A stretch of 33,697 nt of DNA from an uncultured Bacteroides sp. (GTDB lineage Bacteria; Bacteroidota; Bacteroidia; Bacteroidales; Bacteroidaceae): positions 1 through 33,697 of the forward strand of contig CAMFND010000103.1 in the NCBI GenBank assembly GCA_945965395.1, written 5' to 3'. How positions within the stretch are numbered: position 1 is the first letter of the stretch; every line of letters starts with the position of its first letter. Positions 1 through 7,192 of this stretch are shown in pieces. Below the pieces are notes generated by a model. That model was given only the letters and a program-made list of their open reading frames with translations. It was not told the origin of the DNA and did no database searches. The translations under genes and the position numbers were made by a program.

Positions 1-236
1 TTGACATCATTGAAATTAGTTTTATCGAACAGGTCACGTAAGTGGGTTTTGTCCGTTAGAGAAATGCTTAGAATCTGCAAAACTTCGTAAGTTGAGCGTT
101 TCAATTGCATATCGTGTTGAACTATGGCTACGAGACAGTAAGTAATGATTGCCACACTGATTTGAATGCGGACAGCGTTTTCTGGTGTACCCCAAAACCT
201 CTTTATTTTAAGGTGTTGCTTTAGCCATTTGAAGAA
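1..236 (-). pseudogene. IS4-family transposase, C-terminal fragment (split gene, runs off window)
   Basis: Read on the minus strand from 236 down to the window edge, this stretch is open and continues the transposase whose N-terminal part lies at 3745-4637. It begins FFKWLKQHLKIKRFWGTP and continues through AVRIQISVAIITYCL and LQILSISLTDK, typical of the C-terminal end of IS4-family transposases of Bacteroidales. The K of the YREK signature (Y-x2-R-x3-E-x6-K) lies in this fragment, while Y, R and E lie in the other one. The stop codon and the left IS end are outside the window. The fragment has no start of its own and is not expected to be functional. Confidence 0.85.
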
Positions 237-263
237 CTTATGAGAAGCTTCTCATAAGTTCTT
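232..263. repeat. Perfect 32-bp palindrome at the left RIT boundary
   Basis: The arms AAGAACTTATGAGAAG (232-247) and CTTCTCATAAGTTCTT (248-263) are exact reverse complements with no spacer. The palindrome spans the target/element junction: its outer AAGAA is target sequence and its inner TTCTT is the start of the left inverted repeat. The TTATGAGAAG half-arm recurs exactly at 3641-3650 near the right end, so the sequence belongs to the element. The right junction has no equivalent palindrome. It could be a recombinase binding site or a record of the integration reaction. Confidence 0.9.
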
Positions 264-291
264 TTATGATAAGTATATCATTATGCAAAGT
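259..291 (+). repeat. Left terminal inverted repeat of the RIT element
   Basis: A 33-bp sequence running from TTCTTTTATGATAAG to ATTATGCAAAGT. It matches the reverse complement of 3717-3749 at 32 of 33 positions, the difference being T at 274 against C in the partner. It contains the short dyad ATGATA-AGTA-TATCAT (266-281), a shape expected of a tyrosine-recombinase core site, although recombinase binding here is inferred. Confidence 0.9.
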
Positions 292-357
292 TGGCGTAAA
301 AGCTATGTTGACAATCAATTCATTATGTATATTACTTCTCGTTTCAACTTTGCATAA
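281..357. repeat. Internal 13-bp inverted repeat at the left RIT end
   Basis: TTATGCAAAGTTG (281-293) and CAACTTTGCATAA (345-357) are perfect reverse complements separated by 51 bp. The first copy is the inner part of the terminal repeat, and the second lies just past the stop of the last recombinase gene. It may be an accessory recombinase site or a structure limiting readthrough from the trio. It does not look like a standard terminator because there is no T-run. Confidence 0.7.
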
Positions 358-362
358 CATTG

Positions 363-1391
363 TTAGTGGTTAAGTCCCTTCAGCCACTCACGTAGGTTTT
401 TGTCACGCTCCCAAGCACGGTCAGACTTAACCTCGGGATTGAGTTCTACATAAGCTTTTTCCAAGGCTTCTCGTTTGGCTTTTGAGTCAGCTCTTGCATA
501 GATATCAGTTGTCTGTATTGATACATGCCCAAGTATATCCCTTATATAAACGAGATTCACTCCAGCCTGAAGCAGGTGCATGGCTTTGCTGTGTCTGATG
601 CTGTGACAGCTCAGACGCTCAGGAATGAGAGAAGGGTCAACTTTACGTGCCATATCCGCATAAGTTTTGAGCACATATGCCACCCCTTCACGTGTCAGTT
701 TTTCGTGCCGGTTGTTGAAGAACAGCGGAGTACCATACATATTGCTATTAAGATGATTCTCTTCCATATACTGTCTGAGATGCCCCACTTGCTCTTTGGC
801 CATAGGCACCACACGGGCCTTGCGCCCTTTGCCGTAGAGTCTGATTGTGTAAGGTTCGCTATCTATTCTAACGGACTCTACCGTCAAGTCTGCCAGTTCC
901 TGAACTCTTGCCCCCGTGTCATACATGAGGGAGAGCATGGCCAGGTGTCTTCTTCCTTGCCTGGTAGTAGTGTCAGGCTGCTGAAGGAGAAGCCGGACTC
1001 CATCAGGCGTAAGGTAGTTCAGGGCCTTTTTCTCAGCCCGCATGGCCTTTATGGCCAGTATTTTCTGCCATTCCTCAGACAGCTCTATTACGCTGTATTG
1101 AAGGTAAAGTACAAACGCATGTATGGCAGCCAGCCTGTAGTTCCTCGTGGCCGGAGAGCAGTGACGCTCATCCAGTATCCAGTTGAGATAACCCAGCACA
1201 CTCTGTCTGGTAAGATGCTTGAGGCACAGTTTTTCGACGGTAATACCTTGTCTGGTGTGCATATAGTCAATATACTGTACAAAGGCATCCCTGTATGCGG
1301 ACAAGGTATTGGGACTGGCATTTCTCTCATGTGGAAGGTATTCGGATAGGAACCGGCTAAGTCGTCTGGCAAAGTCTGTCGTTGTCGTCAT
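363..1391 (-). CDS. Third tyrosine recombinase of the RIT element
   Basis: A tyrosine site-specific recombinase of 342 aa from the ATG at 1391. An in-frame ATG at 1424 would add 11 residues and deepen the overlap with the upstream gene. The N-terminal core-binding (SAM-like) domain covers about residues 1-110 and the catalytic domain about 125-310. The visible catalytic set is R162 (DTGARVQELADL), K188 (YGKGRKARVV), H263 and R266 (CHSIRHSKAMH), H289 (ILGHVSIQTT) and the nucleophile Y298 (DIYARAD), so it appears intact. Its start lies 35 bp inside the preceding recombinase gene, which fits coupled translation. It is XerC/D-like in sequence, but its position as the last of three marks it as a RIT component acting with its two neighbours. 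Confidence 0.9.
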   Translation of the reverse strand: MTTTTDFARRLSRFLSEYLPHERNASPNTLSAYRDAFVQYIDYMHTRQGITVEKLCLKHLTRQSVLGYLNWILDERHCSPATRNYRLAAIHAFVLYLQYSVIELSEEWQKILAIKAMRAEKKALNYLTPDGVRLLLQQPDTTTRQGRRHLAMLSLMYDTGARVQELADLTVESVRIDSEPYTIRLYGKGRKARVVPMAKEQVGHLRQYMEENHLNSNMYGTPLFFNNRHEKLTREGVAYVLKTYADMARKVDPSLIPERLSCHSIRHSKAMHLLQAGVNLVYIRDILGHVSIQTTDIYARADSKAKREALEKAYVELNPEVKSDRAWERDKNLREWLKGLNH

Positions 1392-2379
1392 AAGCCTTGC
1401 AGAGTTTAGGGTATACAAAAGCATTTATCGGTGAGCACAGTTTCTCCAACTCGGGATACATCGCTAATGTAAGCCGGACATATCGCTCCGTCGATGACAA
1501 GGAATGATGCCCAAGACATGCGGAGAGGATTGGAAGGCCCGTGTATAAGTCAATGCCGTTACAATCCATCTGAACCAGACTATGTACGGCAAAGGTATGC
1601 CGGAGGTCATGCACACGAGGACCATGGTGATTCCCTCGGAACGGGATTCCGCATTGGTCGAGTATCTTGCGAAAGAACTGGTACACGGCATTGGCATGGA
1701 ATGACGTTCCGTCAGCCTTCACGAAGAAAAGACGTTTCGCGGCATCTATTCCTGCAACAGGTATTCGATTCCTATACGACTCATATTCTTGGAGCACACT
1801 ACGAAGAGATTCGCTGACAGGCACGATACGTTCCGTGCCGTTTTTTGTCTTTCTTAGGTGGATGTATCCCTGTTCAAGGTGCACGTCTTCGTTGACCACG
1901 GATAAAGCTTCAGAGATACGGACACCAGTTCCATAAAGCATCCTCAAGAGTGCCGGCATGGCCATGAGAGATGTTCCCATCCTCACGTCATAAAGACGAT
2001 ATGCATCACAGGCTGCAAAGATGTCCGTCATCTGCGATTCCGTGAAAATGTACGGTGTGAAGTCTGCCTTGGGAGTCACAGGCAGCTTGGGTATAAAGCA
2101 CGGGCAGCCTCTTCTGGACATTAAAGTGGTCAGCTGGTGCCATACGGAGTACTTGGCATAGATGGTTCGATCGCAGTCAGCAACTCTTGTCTTGCGCCAG
2201 CCTGCAATGAACGCCTGCGTGACATGCGGGTCGGCAAGGCCTTCTGACATGGCATAATCATCGAACTCCTTCAGTATCCACTTCATACGCTGGGCACTGA
2301 TTCCGGCAGAAACCTTTAGTTCAATGAGGCTCCTCATGTAGGGAGCCAGAACGCTTGTGTAGTTGAACTGTTCACTCAT
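1357..2379 (-). CDS. Second tyrosine recombinase of the RIT element
   Basis: A tyrosine recombinase of 340 aa. I chose the ATG at 2379 over an upstream in-frame ATG at 2439 because the former is preceded by a strong AGGAGG-type ribosome site and overlaps the previous stop by only 8 bp (ATGAGTGA). The N-terminal domain covers about residues 1-105 and the catalytic domain about 115-305. The catalytic residues visible are R154 (GTGVRISEAL), a lysine at 177 or 179 (LRKTKNG), H257 and R260 (RVHDLRHTFAVH), H291 (CLGHHSLSST) and Y300 (ERYVRLT). It is the middle gene of the trio. The family cuts and rejoins DNA through the tyrosine; the division of labour among the three RIT proteins cannot be read from sequence. 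Confidence 0.9.
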   Translation of the reverse strand: MSEQFNYTSVLAPYMRSLIELKVSAGISAQRMKWILKEFDDYAMSEGLADPHVTQAFIAGWRKTRVADCDRTIYAKYSVWHQLTTLMSRRGCPCFIPKLPVTPKADFTPYIFTESQMTDIFAACDAYRLYDVRMGTSLMAMPALLRMLYGTGVRISEALSVVNEDVHLEQGYIHLRKTKNGTERIVPVSESLRSVLQEYESYRNRIPVAGIDAAKRLFFVKADGTSFHANAVYQFFRKILDQCGIPFRGNHHGPRVHDLRHTFAVHSLVQMDCNGIDLYTGLPILSACLGHHSLSSTERYVRLTLAMYPELEKLCSPINAFVYPKLCKAYDDNDRLCQTT

Positions 2380-3607
2380 AGAAGGCACCTCCTCTTTGTG
2401 TGTAGAACCCGCCTGCAACCGACGGAACCTCAAGAGCACACTTCATCAGCGACGAAATGTCGATTTTTAGGTATGTCATGGTTGTATCTGTGTTCCGGTG
2501 TCCCAAAGACTCCGATATCACAGGCAACGACGTTTCTTTGTGCAACATTACACTTGCCAATGAGTGGCGAAGCGAATGAGGACCGTGGTGCTTGAGGTTT
2601 ACATCAACGCCAGATGTGATAATTGCATGACGGATGGCAGTGCATACACAGGATTTTGTCGCTCCAATGAACGGGGCACGGCTTGAGAGGAATACCTGGT
2701 CAAGCTCCATTCCCGGACGTCCGTTCCGGAGATAGTCAATGAGGGCATTCCCTACCTCTGCCAAGAGCGGCAACTGTATGATCTTATGTGTCTTCTGCAT
2801 GGTAAGCGTTATCAGGTTGTTGTCCCAGTCTATCTGGCTGAACCTGAGATTCGCAATGTCAGATGCCCTGAGACCAAGACGTGAAGCAAGAAGTGTCATC
2901 GCATAGTTGCGTTTCCCCACGGCACTGCTACGTGAGATTGACTCCTCGATGCGCAACACTTCTTTTCTGGAGAAGAATGACGGAATCCGCTCGGGATGTC
3001 TTACACGGAACGCCTCGAAGAATTGGCTGAAGTCTCGATCAAGGATATGCTCCTCTTTCCAAAATCGGAACAGCACCCGAAGGGCGGACACGATGTTCAC
3101 TCTGTTGGTCGGGTGTGCCAGAACAAATGATACGATATGCTTCTCCGCTATCTCTTCCTTGTGCTGGACACCCTCGGCGCCGAGATGGTTCAGAAACTCG
3201 CTAAGATACAGACGATAGCCGCCTATAGTCACAGGACTGCGACGCATGTCAGTCAAGTGAAAAACCAGCTTTTCCATTTCCTGCCCGATTTCTCCATCCA
3301 ACCGGTGAAAAACAGGGGTAATGCAACGTTTGCGGATGAAGCCTGTAAGCAACATGTCGTCAAGTACCTGAATGCTACGGATCTTCTCCCGTTCCTGATG
3401 ACGGATTGTTCCATTGTGATGGCACGTTTCAATGAACATGGCACCAATACTAGTGTTGTACACTGTGAGGCCTCGTGCCTCCATGAACGAGACAATGCCA
3501 CGTTTCCAGAGAGTCTTGTACACACTGATCCGATTCCACGTGTAGTTGTTCTCCTGAAAGAAGGCGATACATTGTCCAATCAACTGCTGAATGTCTTTTT
3601 CTTCCAT
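2372..3607 (-). CDS. First tyrosine recombinase of the RIT element
   Basis: A tyrosine recombinase of 411 aa and the promoter-proximal gene of the trio. It is about 60-70 residues longer than its partners because of an N-terminal extension (about residues 1-110) that I cannot assign. A core-binding domain follows at about 111-205 and the catalytic domain at about 210-385. The catalytic residues visible are R247 (GLRASDIANL), K272 (MQKTHK), H344 and R347 (HSLRHSLASVM), H370 (SLGHRNTDTT) and Y379 (TYLKID). The stop codon overlaps the start of the next gene. The roughly 110 bp between this start and the right inverted repeat is AT-rich and should contain the promoter, but I see no clear TAnnTTTG box there. 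Confidence 0.9.
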   Translation of the reverse strand: MEEKDIQQLIGQCIAFFQENNYTWNRISVYKTLWKRGIVSFMEARGLTVYNTSIGAMFIETCHHNGTIRHQEREKIRSIQVLDDMLLTGFIRKRCITPVFHRLDGEIGQEMEKLVFHLTDMRRSPVTIGGYRLYLSEFLNHLGAEGVQHKEEIAEKHIVSFVLAHPTNRVNIVSALRVLFRFWKEEHILDRDFSQFFEAFRVRHPERIPSFFSRKEVLRIEESISRSSAVGKRNYAMTLLASRLGLRASDIANLRFSQIDWDNNLITLTMQKTHKIIQLPLLAEVGNALIDYLRNGRPGMELDQVFLSSRAPFIGATKSCVCTAIRHAIITSGVDVNLKHHGPHSLRHSLASVMLHKETSLPVISESLGHRNTDTTMTYLKIDISSLMKCALEVPSVAGGFYTQRGGAFYE

Positions 3608-3640
3608 AACAATAATTTTAAGAACAGGGCTAATATAATA

Positions 3641-3653
3641 TTATGAGAAGTAA
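3641..3653. repeat. Subterminal motif shared with the left RIT end
   Basis: TTATGAGAAG (3641-3650) is identical to the arm of the left palindrome (238-247). The overlapping GAGAAGTAAT (3644-3653) is the exact reverse complement of ATTACTTCTC at 331-340. These shared subterminal words, in addition to the terminal repeats, look like accessory binding sites for the element's recombinases; that role is inferred. Confidence 0.55.
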
Positions 3654-3686
3654 TTATGATTAGTAGACAATGTATTATTTATATAA

Positions 3687-4637
3687 TCAGTCAGTTATAC
3701 ACAAAAAATCAACCTCACTTTGCATAATGATATGCTTATCATAAAAGAATAGCTCGACCAACCACCTTTTCTTATAGAGATTGGCAATATCCAATGCAGA
3801 GACATGTGTTGCATTCGTTAGGAAAGTAAACTCACGGTCATCCTCTTCATCGTAGTAACGAATGAGTCGGAATGACTCGGGATATTTCTTCTCTGAGAGA
3901 TATCCCGACAGTTTCACTTCAGCATCGGTCAGTACATACTTAGGTATCCTGCGCTTCCATTTAACCGTTGTGCATTTCAAGTTCGTCTTAGCTCTGACAA
4001 CGAAAAAGGAACCTGTCAGGTGAATCCGATATAGTTCCTTAAAAGAGTCATAGGCCCTGTCGAATATATAATAAGCATTTGGTTCATAATGGATTGAACA
4101 CATCGCCGTAGAGTCATGTTTTGATGCTGCGGTTACAGTATAGAAGGCTGGAACTTGTGCTTCAATGTCATATAAAACATGAGCTTTGACGCCTCCTTTC
4201 TTTCTTCGGAACTTCGCCCATGGAAATGTGGATAAACACAACGGAATGGTTGTTGAATCAAAAGCATACTTATTTCCTGGAATTTCCAATATATTGGTTG
4301 CTCGCCTTTCGCAGGCTTCCTTCATTATATAGAACGCGAAGTCTTCAAAGATTCTGTAGTCACGATTCTGATTAGCATACGCGAGAGTGGCTTTGGCTAT
4401 TGGATTACGTCCCAGACCAAGATGATATTGCTTGGCCCGATGCGCTTCAAAAGCAACAATTAGGTCGCGAAGACTTTCACGATTGCTCAGTTGTCCGAAC
4501 ATCATAGCAAGTAACTGATTCCAGCAGGTGAATTGCTTCACGTAGCGATTACCATCATACTTGCGAACAAAGTTATTGAACTGTGTTCTGTTCAGAAAAG
4601 CGGTAAGTTGAGCGAATACGTATTTATTTGGGTTCAT
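3687..4637 (-). pseudogene. IS4-family transposase, N-terminal and catalytic fragment
   Basis: The reading frame of 316 codons begins at ATG 4637 (MNPNKYVFAQLTAFLNRTQF), the DUF4372-type N-terminus of Bacteroidales IS4 transposases. DDE residues are visible in FDSTTIPL and YIFDRAYDSF. Genuine transposase sequence ends at about residue 298 (YKKRWLVELFF); the last 18 residues are translated from the RIT inverted repeat. The YREK signature is therefore broken after its catalytic E295, and the rest of the protein is at 1-236. Because the downstream K and C-terminal helices are missing, the fragment is predicted to be inactive. The IS was probably functional until the RIT element inserted. Confidence 0.9.
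3717..3749 (-). repeat. Right terminal inverted repeat of the RIT element
   Basis: A 33-bp partner of 259-291 with one mismatch (G at 3734 on the plus strand). It abuts transposase sequence directly, with no intervening palindrome, so the two element ends are asymmetric. Its reverse complement supplies the 18 spurious residues that end the interrupted transposase reading frame. Confidence 0.9.
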
Positions 4638-4770
4638 AAACGGTCTTCTATTTGACCGCTAAGCTACGAATTCAAATCCGTTTCATTCAGAAATGCCACT
4701 TAAAATACTGTATTTCAATAATTTCAAAGACCGATTAGCCAACTTTTATTGGACAGTAGTGAGACTATTA
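4638..4770. mobile_element. Right flank of the IS4-family element
   Basis: Non-coding sequence upstream of the transposase start, including a small CGGTC/GACCG dyad (4641-4661 region) and ending in an AT-rich stretch. The outer IS boundary is probably near 4750-4770 but cannot be fixed because the other IS end lies outside the window and no inverted-repeat partner can be compared. Confidence 0.4.
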
Positions 4771-4802
4771 TTAAAATTAGGGATATTGTATTCTTTAAAT
4801 AG

Positions 4803-4840
4803 AAAAAATGGGGTCCACATACTCATGTATATGAACCCCA
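4803..4840 (-). terminator. Rho-independent terminator of the glycan locus
   Basis: On the minus strand a 14-bp stem with two G-U wobbles (TGGGGTTCATATAC paired with GTATGTGGACCCCA) closes a 4-base loop and is followed by six T residues. It lies 28 bp after the stop of the GH105-DUF2264 gene. Confidence 0.9.
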
Positions 4841-4867
4841 CAATTCAAATTATCTTATTCTACTTAA

Positions 4868-7177
4868 CTAAAACAAATCCCACGTACGGATTTCATCCTT
4901 CCAATGATGATCCTTCGGGAAAGGTTTTCCACCCCATGCACGTACGCTGGTCCATTCCTGTGGTGCATCGGTCCAGAAAGGATGAGAAGCCGGAAGTCCT
5001 AAAGGCAAGAATGCCAGAGAGGTCATATATAAACTTCCGTTGTTGGTATACCAGTCGGCTACATTCGGCTGACGTCCGGTAAATCCGATAGTCAGGAAAC
5101 CACCTTCATTAAAATTGTGACCGCTGTCAAACATGCGTTTCATCACCGCAGTTAGTGCACAACGAACCTGTGCATTAGTTACTCCTGCAGGAAGTTCCTG
5201 GTACCATGCCATCAAAGCCAATGGCTGCATAGCCGCCATACGATAAGGAATGGAACGGCCGAATACGGGGAAGGTTCCTTCCGGAGAGATGAAACGTTCC
5301 AAAATCAGGCTGAATTTCTGCGCACGTTTCAACGCACGGTCATAATACTTTCCGTAAGCAATCCGTGTATATGACTTGGCATCCTTCATGGCCTGAAGCG
5401 TTTCAAGGTACATCGGATGGAACACGTAACTGCTGTAATAATCAAAAGCAAACGAAGGACCGTCTGCATACCAGCCATCTCCTGTGTACCATTCTTCCAC
5501 TTTGCGAATAGCTGAATTCACACGATATTCATCGTATTCTGCACCAGCTTTTGCCAGGAAACTTTCAATGGTAGATGAGAACAACAGCCAGTTGGTATAC
5601 GGAGGATCTACCCGACGCAACTGCTGAAATTCTTCTACATAGCGTTTCTTAGTAGTCTCGTCCAGCGGCAGCCAAAGCTGTTCGTATGCACGAAGGAAGC
5701 TTTCTGCGATATAAGCAGCATCAACCAGTGCTTGTCCATGGCCACGCCACAACAAATAGTCCGGACTTTGCGGGTTTACAGCATTCGCATAACTCTTCAA
5801 TGCCATTTCACGAAGTTCCTTACGCATCTTTCCTTCTTCTGTATCATCATCCGGTAGCGTCAACCAAGGAGCAATACCCGCCATCAAACGACCAAAAGTT
5901 TCCATATAAGTCACTCGCTTGTCACGGCCATCCCAGTTAGGACTTACCTCTACCAGCATGTTTTTCTGCAATTCGCCTTTTGACATGTTACTCAATACCG
6001 GATAAGCCATCTGATAAGCCAGTTTGCACCAGTAAGCACGGTCGGCACCTTGAGGAGCTTCCAAATAACGCACATACTCACAAGCTGCCAGCAAGAAGGC
6101 TCCTACGCCAAAATTAGCGGTAGATTTTGCATTAATTACCTGTCCGGGAATTGCTTTTTCACCGATAGGCTGTACATAACCTACCGTTCCATCTTTCTGA
6201 AGCGCTTTCTTTGACAAATAGTTCCATGCCTTCTGCACCACCGGCATATATATATCTTTTTCCAAATACCCATTGTTTATACCCCATAAAAATCCGTATG
6301 TAAACAGTGCCGTACCGCTGGTTTCCGGTCCTGGTGCAAATTCCGGATCCATCATGCTGCGTGTCCAGTAACCTTCAGGCTGCTGGATAGCTGCTACGGC
6401 TTTAGCCATATTTTGAAATTTATCCACAAAGAACTGATGATGCTTGTATTCTACCGGCAAATCCTTCAACACTTTAGCCAGTCCGGCCAATACCCATGCA
6501 TCACCTCTGGCCCAGAAATCCTTCTTACCATTGACTGTCTTGTGCTTCGGATAGATGTATTTTGCATCACGATAATAAAGATTCTCATCTTTATCGAACA
6601 TAATGCTATCAGAATAAATCAGATATTCATACAACTTATCCAAGTATTTCGCATTATGAGTAACCTTATAGAGTTTTGTCATTACCGGCATTGCCATATA
6701 CAACGCATCACTCCACCACCAGTAATCATGCTGCGGGGTACTCATCTGGTACTCCATAACCTCACGCGCACGCTTGATTTTCTTATCGTCCGGAGCCAGA
6801 TTATACAAATCAGTATAAGTCTGAAAACAAATCTGATAGTCACCAAACAGCACATATTCATCCGACTCTCCGTAAGAATATTTCCATTCCGCACGGTTAT
6901 CACTCTTCGCTCCCTTCCACTGGTTGTAGTTTGCCCAGGTTTCAGAATAAGTACGATAAGTCTCGTTTCCAGTCAGAAAATAGGCTTCCATATTTCCCGT
7001 ATGATATACGGCATTATCCCAGAACGAACGAACCTCCGGCGAATTTTCTGCCTGCCAATGCTGATTTACCTTATCAATCATCTTCCGGACCTCAACAGCC
7101 TCGGAATCTCTGGCCCCAACCGACATCGGCAATACTCCGACAGCGCAGGCCAGCAACAATTTAAATACCTGTTTCAT
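4868..7177 (-). CDS. Secreted GH105-DUF2264 fusion (unsaturated uronyl hydrolase plus second glycan domain)
   Basis: A 769-aa protein with an N-terminal signal peptide (MKQVFKLLLACAVGVLPMSV, cleavage near GAR-DS), so probably periplasmic. Residues about 25-375 are a GH105-type (alpha/alpha)6 barrel: WWWSDALYMAMP (153-164), the active-site WARGDAW (222-228) and SGTA (287-290) match unsaturated rhamnogalacturonyl or glucuronyl hydrolases, which remove a 4,5-unsaturated uronate left by lyases. Residues about 383-769 match DUF2264, a second helical-barrel glycan family; I believe some DUF2264 members are classed as GH154 beta-glucuronidases. The usual GH105 is about 380 aa, so this is a true two-enzyme fusion. 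It lies 15 bp after the BNR_4 gene, in one operon with it. The exact substrate is uncertain. Confidence 0.87.
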   Translation of the reverse strand: MKQVFKLLLACAVGVLPMSVGARDSEAVEVRKMIDKVNQHWQAENSPEVRSFWDNAVYHTGNMEAYFLTGNETYRTYSETWANYNQWKGAKSDNRAEWKYSYGESDEYVLFGDYQICFQTYTDLYNLAPDDKKIKRAREVMEYQMSTPQHDYWWWSDALYMAMPVMTKLYKVTHNAKYLDKLYEYLIYSDSIMFDKDENLYYRDAKYIYPKHKTVNGKKDFWARGDAWVLAGLAKVLKDLPVEYKHHQFFVDKFQNMAKAVAAIQQPEGYWTRSMMDPEFAPGPETSGTALFTYGFLWGINNGYLEKDIYMPVVQKAWNYLSKKALQKDGTVGYVQPIGEKAIPGQVINAKSTANFGVGAFLLAACEYVRYLEAPQGADRAYWCKLAYQMAYPVLSNMSKGELQKNMLVEVSPNWDGRDKRVTYMETFGRLMAGIAPWLTLPDDDTEEGKMRKELREMALKSYANAVNPQSPDYLLWRGHGQALVDAAYIAESFLRAYEQLWLPLDETTKKRYVEEFQQLRRVDPPYTNWLLFSSTIESFLAKAGAEYDEYRVNSAIRKVEEWYTGDGWYADGPSFAFDYYSSYVFHPMYLETLQAMKDAKSYTRIAYGKYYDRALKRAQKFSLILERFISPEGTFPVFGRSIPYRMAAMQPLALMAWYQELPAGVTNAQVRCALTAVMKRMFDSGHNFNEGGFLTIGFTGRQPNVADWYTNNGSLYMTSLAFLPLGLPASHPFWTDAPQEWTSVRAWGGKPFPKDHHWKDEIRTWDLF

Positions 7178-7192
7178 AGTTTTATTTTGAGA

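Larger units (their letters stand above)
237..3749 (-). mobile_element. Recombinase-in-trio (RIT) element inserted in an IS4 transposase gene
   Basis: Three consecutive, overlapping, same-strand tyrosine recombinase genes bounded by inverted repeats are the hallmark of RIT elements. The 33-bp inverted repeats are at 259-291 and 3717-3749 and differ at one base. Deleting 237-3749 joins the two transposase fragments in frame (V-E-L-F-F-K-W), so this 3,513-bp span is the insertion. AAGAA is present at both edges (232-236 and 3745-3749) and may be a 5-bp target duplication or a crossover core. The left edge has an additional 22-bp palindrome between target and repeat that is absent on the right. 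There is no cargo gene. All three recombinases look intact, so the element may still be mobile. Confidence 0.85.

Noticed and set aside
525-1349. 274-codon plus-strand open frame opposite the third recombinase
   Set aside because: It is antisense to a gene with a complete set of catalytic motifs and resembles no known family; a shadow frame.
363-3607. Integron or conjugative-transposon integrase module
   Set aside because: There are three different recombinases in one overlapping operon, and no attC sites, cassettes or transfer genes; RIT fits better.
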